Source: Amaranthus tricolor (Eukaryota > Streptophyta > Magnoliopsida > Caryophyllales > Amaranthaceae). From it: a stretch of DNA of 64,000 nucleotides. Of this stretch, positions 59,905 to 64,000 are shown one piece after another. The notes beneath the pieces are model-generated. The model was given only the letters and a program-made list of their open reading frames with translations, was not told where the DNA came from and ran no database searches. Within the stretch, counting starts at the first letter, position 1; the number at the start of each line of letters is the position of its first letter. Location of the stretch: positions 19,567,468 through 19,631,467 of the forward strand of contig NC_080052.1 in assembly GCF_026212465.1 (NCBI RefSeq), given 5' to 3'. Position numbers and translations under genes: made by a program.

Positions 59905-61296
59905 ATGAAAAGACTCGTCTTCTCTGCAATTCATTCTCGTAATACCAACACTCTGCAACACCCCTTGGTTCGTTCCATCCCCTGCAATCTTATCAAATTT
60001 CACTCTTTTCATCAAATTTTCGCAAACCCAACATTTTCCACCTCTGAACAACCGTTTTCTAACAACCCATCTCCGACCAAATCTCTAGATTTCATCGCTG
60101 TATGTCAAACACTTTCATCTTACAACAATGATTATAATAAAGCCCTTGATTTTTTTAACTGGGTCGAAACTAATTGTGGGTTTCAGCACAACACGGAAAC
60201 TTACAATTCCTTGATTGATATTCTGGGTAAGTTTTTTGAGTTTGACAAATGCTGGGAATTGATTCAAATTATGCAAAAAAAATCATTTTCAATGCCTAAC
60301 TACATTACTTTTCGTATTATGTTTAAACGTTATATATCTGCTCATTATGTTCAAGAAGCAATTGTTATGTATGATAGGCTAGAGGCATTTGGTTTGAAAG
60401 ATGAAACATCATTTTGTAATCTAATTGATGCACTTTGTGAGTATAAACATGTGGTAGAAGCTGAGGATTTGTGGGTTAAAAAGAGAATCTTTGTTAAGTT
60501 TGTGAATGAGACAAAAGTTTACAATATGATTCTTAGAGGTTATGCAAGGATGGGTTGGTGGGGTAAATGTAGGGATTTTTGGGAAGAGATGGATAGTAAA
60601 GGGGTTAAGAAAGATTTGGTAACATATTCTATATATATGGATGTTCAATGTCAATCCGGGAAAGCGTGGAAAGCTGTGAAATTGTATAAGGAGATGAGGA
60701 GAAAGAGAATGAAATTGGATGTTGTTGCGTATAATACGGTTATTAAGGCCATTGGTATCAAAGAAGGTGTTGATTTTTCGATTTCTTTGCTTAGAGAAAT
60801 GAAGGATTTAGGATGTGAGCCGGATGTGGTATCATATAATACGGTTATTAAGCTTTTGTGTGAGAACGGGAGGATAAGTGAGGCGTATGAAATGCTTCAT
60901 CAGATGCGTAAGAAGGGTTGTTTACCGGATGTGATCACTTACCACTGTTTTTTCCGTTGTCTTGTTAAGCCAAAGGAGATGCTTAGGTTGTTTGAAAGGA
61001 TGCTGGAAAGTGGGGTTACTCCGAGGATGGATACTTATGTAATGCTCATGAGAAAATTCGGGAGATGGGGATTTCTACGACCTGTTTTTATTATTTGGGA
61101 TAAGATGAAAGAACTTGGTTGTAGTCCTAACGATGCTGCTTATAATGCATTGATTGATGCTCTGTTGCAAAAAGGTATGTTGGATATGGCTAGGAAGTAT
61201 GATGAAGAGATGCTTGCCAAAGGGCTTTCTCCTAAGCCAAGGGAAGAGCTGGGAACAAAAAGTGCAAGTGAAAGGTCTGGTGTAGTGGAGTTGTGA
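59905..61296 (+). CDS. P-type pentatricopeptide repeat protein (At1g80550-like)
   Basis: Single-exon ORF of 463 residues from the ATG at 59905; upstream in-frame sequence back to 59854 has no ATG. The N-terminal ~50 residues are rich in Arg, Ser, His and hydrophobics with few acids, as in a mitochondrial targeting peptide. From about residue 100 there are ten P-type PPR motifs of 32-36 residues, for example VVAYNTVIKAIG...GCEPD and VVSYNTVIKLLCENGRISEA; the last ends AKGLSPKPREELG. The order of motifs and phrases such as WWGKCR, KAWKAVKLYKEM and KGMLDMARKY match Arabidopsis At1g80550 as I remember it. P-type PPR proteins bind single-stranded organelle RNA and affect its stability, splicing or translation. 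There is no DYW, E or SMR domain. The target RNA is unknown. Confidence 0.93.
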   Translation: MKRLVFSAIHSRNTNTLQHPLVRSIPCNLIKFHSFHQIFANPTFSTSEQPFSNNPSPTKSLDFIAVCQTLSSYNNDYNKALDFFNWVETNCGFQHNTETYNSLIDILGKFFEFDKCWELIQIMQKKSFSMPNYITFRIMFKRYISAHYVQEAIVMYDRLEAFGLKDETSFCNLIDALCEYKHVVEAEDLWVKKRIFVKFVNETKVYNMILRGYARMGWWGKCRDFWEEMDSKGVKKDLVTYSIYMDVQCQSGKAWKAVKLYKEMRRKRMKLDVVAYNTVIKAIGIKEGVDFSISLLREMKDLGCEPDVVSYNTVIKLLCENGRISEAYEMLHQMRKKGCLPDVITYHCFFRCLVKPKEMLRLFERMLESGVTPRMDTYVMLMRKFGRWGFLRPVFIIWDKMKELGCSPNDAAYNALIDALLQKGMLDMARKYDEEMLAKGLSPKPREELGTKSASERSGVVEL

Positions 61297-62779
61297 TGCT
61301 TTGACCTGTCAGAATTTGTAATATTTTTCCTGGATTTAGTTTGAAGTGTTTAGTTATTTTACACTTAAATTTCTTGTTGATGAATATTTTGGATGGACGT
61401 AAACGATTTGCTAATTCAATAAGAATTTGAGTGGATTTGGCTGATCAAAGCAATTTGAGATGCTTGCAAGCTTGACTCTTCCTGTTCTTGATCTCTGTAT
61501 CGGTGAAAAGGCTTACTATAATCTGAAAATACATATAAGAGTGCGAACCTGAACCATGATCCATGAACCATATTAAAGAATTTTTCCTCAAGAAGCCAAT
61601 ATCTGGTAAGCCTTCATTATAAACTCTAGTTTTGTTGTAAAGGATTTGGTGTTCATCATCATCATATCTAAGGTATCCCGCCCCATAGGAATACTATGGT
61701 CAGGGTCTAGGGAGGGAAAAAATGCGGCAACCCATTCCCGTGAAGGATTTGGTGTTGTTGTCTGTTATATATTCTATTCTATAGAGCATTTTGAAATGAT
61801 TCTTGACACTACTCTATGGAAGTAAAGATTAGTGTTATCATTTATATGCTTCATATAGCTTTGCTTTACTAGCCACTGATGTGATGTTATGGTTACTACT
61901 AAAAGATGTATCATTTAGCTCAAATCTCCGTTGTTGTTCAATGAACTTAAATTTGAAGCAACAGATTACATATCAGTTTTTATGATAGAAGTGATATCAA
62001 ACATATTAGCCCAGATTGTTATATTGTTGATGATAGTCTTATACGCCTACGTAATTAGTCAACAACGATAGATGAGTCAGCTGGCATTTACTGATTGAAG
62101 AGCTGGCATTATGATTTTTGCAAGCCTTTTGTGGTATGAAACTCTATTGGTTTTCCTTGTTGCTTGGAGTTAGGTGTCTCTTATGTCATTTCTTGGTATA
62201 AAAGTTGAAGGGATTCTGGAAGACCGAAGGGACAACAATATGCTTGTGAATTATATGTCTCTGCTCCATGAGACTGTGTGATTTTCTACTTTGTTTATAA
62301 TAATATAACGTTCTTACTGACTGACTACAGCTGAATCTGCTGCAGTTTCAGGGCTATATGCCTATATCCGGAGTTTACAGTGGATGGTCCAACTGTTTGC
62401 GTTCTAATGGCTCACAGACTTGAGTGAGAGAATAGAGGTATGTTATATCTAATTCGAGACATTATCTATTGTTGTTAATCGTAGATATCTACTTTCAAAT
62501 ATATGAACCATTGTATCTCTTTACCTATGCTTGCATTTTATACTTGTAAATCATTATTTCTTGACTTCTCCGGTGTTTCTTTTAGATTTATTTTAGGCTT
62601 CAATCTTTTAAATTTCGACCTGTACAATTTGGAGCGAAGTATAAGAATAAATCTATACATTTACACATTAGATTTGCAATCTGCTTAGTGTATTTCAGAT
62701 GAAAGTGAAATCAAAAGCTCTGTATAGCAATGTCATTTTTCTCAATACCTATTACCAAGTGAAGTAAACCTCTCCAAAT
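61297..62779 (+). other. 3' region of the PPR gene and intergenic DNA
   Basis: No further gene recognised. 61655-61745 is an RTE LINE tail. Short stretches at 62320-62440 have CAG/GT borders and could be spliced 3' UTR, but I cannot show it. Confidence 0.5.
61655..61745 (-). repeat. 3' end of an RTE-type LINE
   Basis: TCATCATCATCATATCTAAG, then ATACTATGGTCAGGGTCTAG, GGAGGGAAAAAATGCGGCAA and CCCATTCCCGTGAAGGA match the 3' end of the element at 26388-26490. Only the tail is present. Confidence 0.8.
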
Positions 62780-63140
62780 GACTATGTCGCCATTCATCTT
62801 TAAGCTTTTGCATTTGTTTCTTAGTTTCATTAACGAGTGTCATTGCATTCGCAATATCTTCTCCTTTATTAAAACAAATATAATTGATTGTATTCTCAAA
62901 AACCGTCAACATGGAGATTCAATCTTAAGATCAAAGTTCTAAAACTAATAATTGCACCTCGCATGTTGCCTGCACCATCATAATTTAGAACGTTATCCTC
63001 AGACCTCGATAAATGTAATAGTGTTTCACCATCTCTTTCAGATCAACATATTTTAAGTGACGACTCAAATTCTCTTTATTAGCAACATCAGTGAACTCAT
63101 CCACAAGAATAGAAATAAAATTCCCATCAAGTACCTCACT
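62780..63140 (-). pseudogene. hAT-family transposase fragment (DUF4371/ZMYM1-like)
   Basis: The minus-strand translation of 63140-63000 gives ELSEVLDGNFISILVDEFTD, VANKENLSRHLKYVDLKEM and a broken YYIYRGL block, matching the ISIMVDESxDVSxKEQMAV...RYVD pattern of DUF4371 hAT transposases; 62860-62790 gives ANAMTLVNETKKQMQKLKDEW, a block lying further downstream in the same family. The piece between is compressed, so it is internally deleted. Not functional. Confidence 0.7.
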
Positions 63141-64000
63141 TAGTTCAAAAATCTCGATTTGGCGAGTATAAGGCTAGCGCCTTGATAGGGTTTGGTAGGC
63201 GAATCCTTAAAGCAAGTGCTTCGTTGTGCCTTTTAGTGCCTAAATGCAAGCATCTTGGAGCGCCTTAGAGGGCTTTTTGGTTTTAGACTCGGAAGAAGAT
63301 CATTTGATACGAACACCCATGATGTATGTTTTCTTGTATTTCTCCTCTTCTGCTTTCTTATTTCCCTTCTTTTTCTGGATTTCTGTTGATATTTTTAGGG
63401 TTTTTTTTGGTTTTGCTGGATTTCTGTGGTATTTCCCGACTTTTAAGCAGAGAATCATGCTCACTAGATGCTCTACCCAATTCATAATTTTTGCTCTATA
63501 ATCGGCTTATGTAATAATCTGTCGTTCATACATCCAAGTAAAATCATGTCTTCATCAAATTAGTTTCTATTACTAGACTATCAAATTTATGTGTTCTTGA
63601 TGAAAATGAGCCTGCAGGTCATCTAGAGTTCTGGTAACGGGAAATCAACATCGAGAGCAGGCAGTTCTTTTGCCGGTGACTGCCAAAGAATGAAAAAATT
63701 GTGAACTTAATGAAGAAATTGTTCCAAGTATGGAACTGTTTCATTCAAACAGATATCAGGACTTGTTTCTACGTTTTCATGCTTTGGCTATGTCATTACT
63801 TAATTGTATAACCATATTTCCATCTGATTCAATATGTTGCACTATTAGCGTTGGTGTGTAGCTCATAATAACGACTAACGAACATTCCCGTCTCTTTGTA
63901 AGTTGCAATATTGTCGAGGTATTGCTAGAAAGTCGAATCTTTTCTCAAGGTGCATTCTAATGGTAATATTCGGAAAAGTTCTTGGTTTGCCTGGTTATGG
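63141..64000. other. intergenic; possible last exon near 63620
   Basis: 63155-63270 has AGGCGC/GCGCCTT-type words seen in dispersed plant repeats. After TGCAG at 63614-63618, one frame reads about 23 codons (SSRVLVTGNQHREQAVLL...) to a TGA at about 63690; it might be a terminal exon of an unidentified gene, but nothing upstream supports it. Confidence 0.3.

Overview
This window is plant nuclear DNA, very probably from a eudicot. It has AT-rich intergenic sequence, three spliced or plant-type host genes, and a dense, nested set of plant transposable elements. Stowaway-type and TAGGGGTGTTC-type (hAT-like) MITEs are abundant. A Caryophyllales or Amaranthaceae source is my guess from the style of the repeats and is not demonstrated.

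Host genes, all on the + strand: (1) an R2R3-MYB of the RAX/MYB36-like group, three exons, 4858-7629; (2) a PqqL-type M16 zinc metallopeptidase, 21 exons over 13 kb, 37243-50439, which I could join exon by exon in frame to about 1004 residues; (3) an intronless P-type pentatricopeptide repeat protein, 59905-61296, resembling Arabidopsis At1g80550. Nothing suggests that the three work together; they are ordinary unlinked plant genes separated by repeats.

Layout. 1-2365: 3' part of a Ty3/gypsy-type retrotransposon with gag and protease only, running straight into its 3' LTR. 2466-3398: long-inverted-repeat element. 4030-7629: MYB gene with a ~248-bp tandem repeat in its promoter and two MITEs in intron 2. 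8675-12241: decayed Copia element with 189-bp LTRs. 12300-15334: Stowaway MITEs, then a three-deep nest (hAT-like MITE inside a foldback element inside another MITE). 15655-16341: second copy of the long-inverted-repeat element. 17799-19105: non-autonomous Helitron inside an ATT microsatellite. 19325-21981: hAT-like MITE, a MULE transposase remnant, and a MULE with a perfect 9-bp target duplication that may carry captured gene sequence. 24187-24672: TRIM with three LTRs. 26388-29870: RTE-type LINE abutting a decayed autonomous Helitron (Pif1-type helicase). 32526-36574: complete non-coding LTR element with 5-bp target duplication, same family as the element at position 1. 37243-50439: M16 gene, whose introns hold a MITE, an RTE fragment and a solo LTR. 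51261-58954: Copia element on the minus strand with a 1.8-kb solo LTR of another family nested in it. 59190-59770: LINE RNase H remnant. 59905-61296: PPR gene. 62780-63140: hAT transposase remnant.

I found no bacterial-style system, CRISPR array, rRNA or convincing tRNA gene. The most informative content is the structural biology of the mobile elements: many have exact target-site duplications, so insertion order can be read directly. I do not see a clearly new biological system. The best candidates for something undescribed are the gag-protease/non-coding pair of one LTR family, the Helitron with repeated 5' ends in a microsatellite, and the MULE with possible captured exons.
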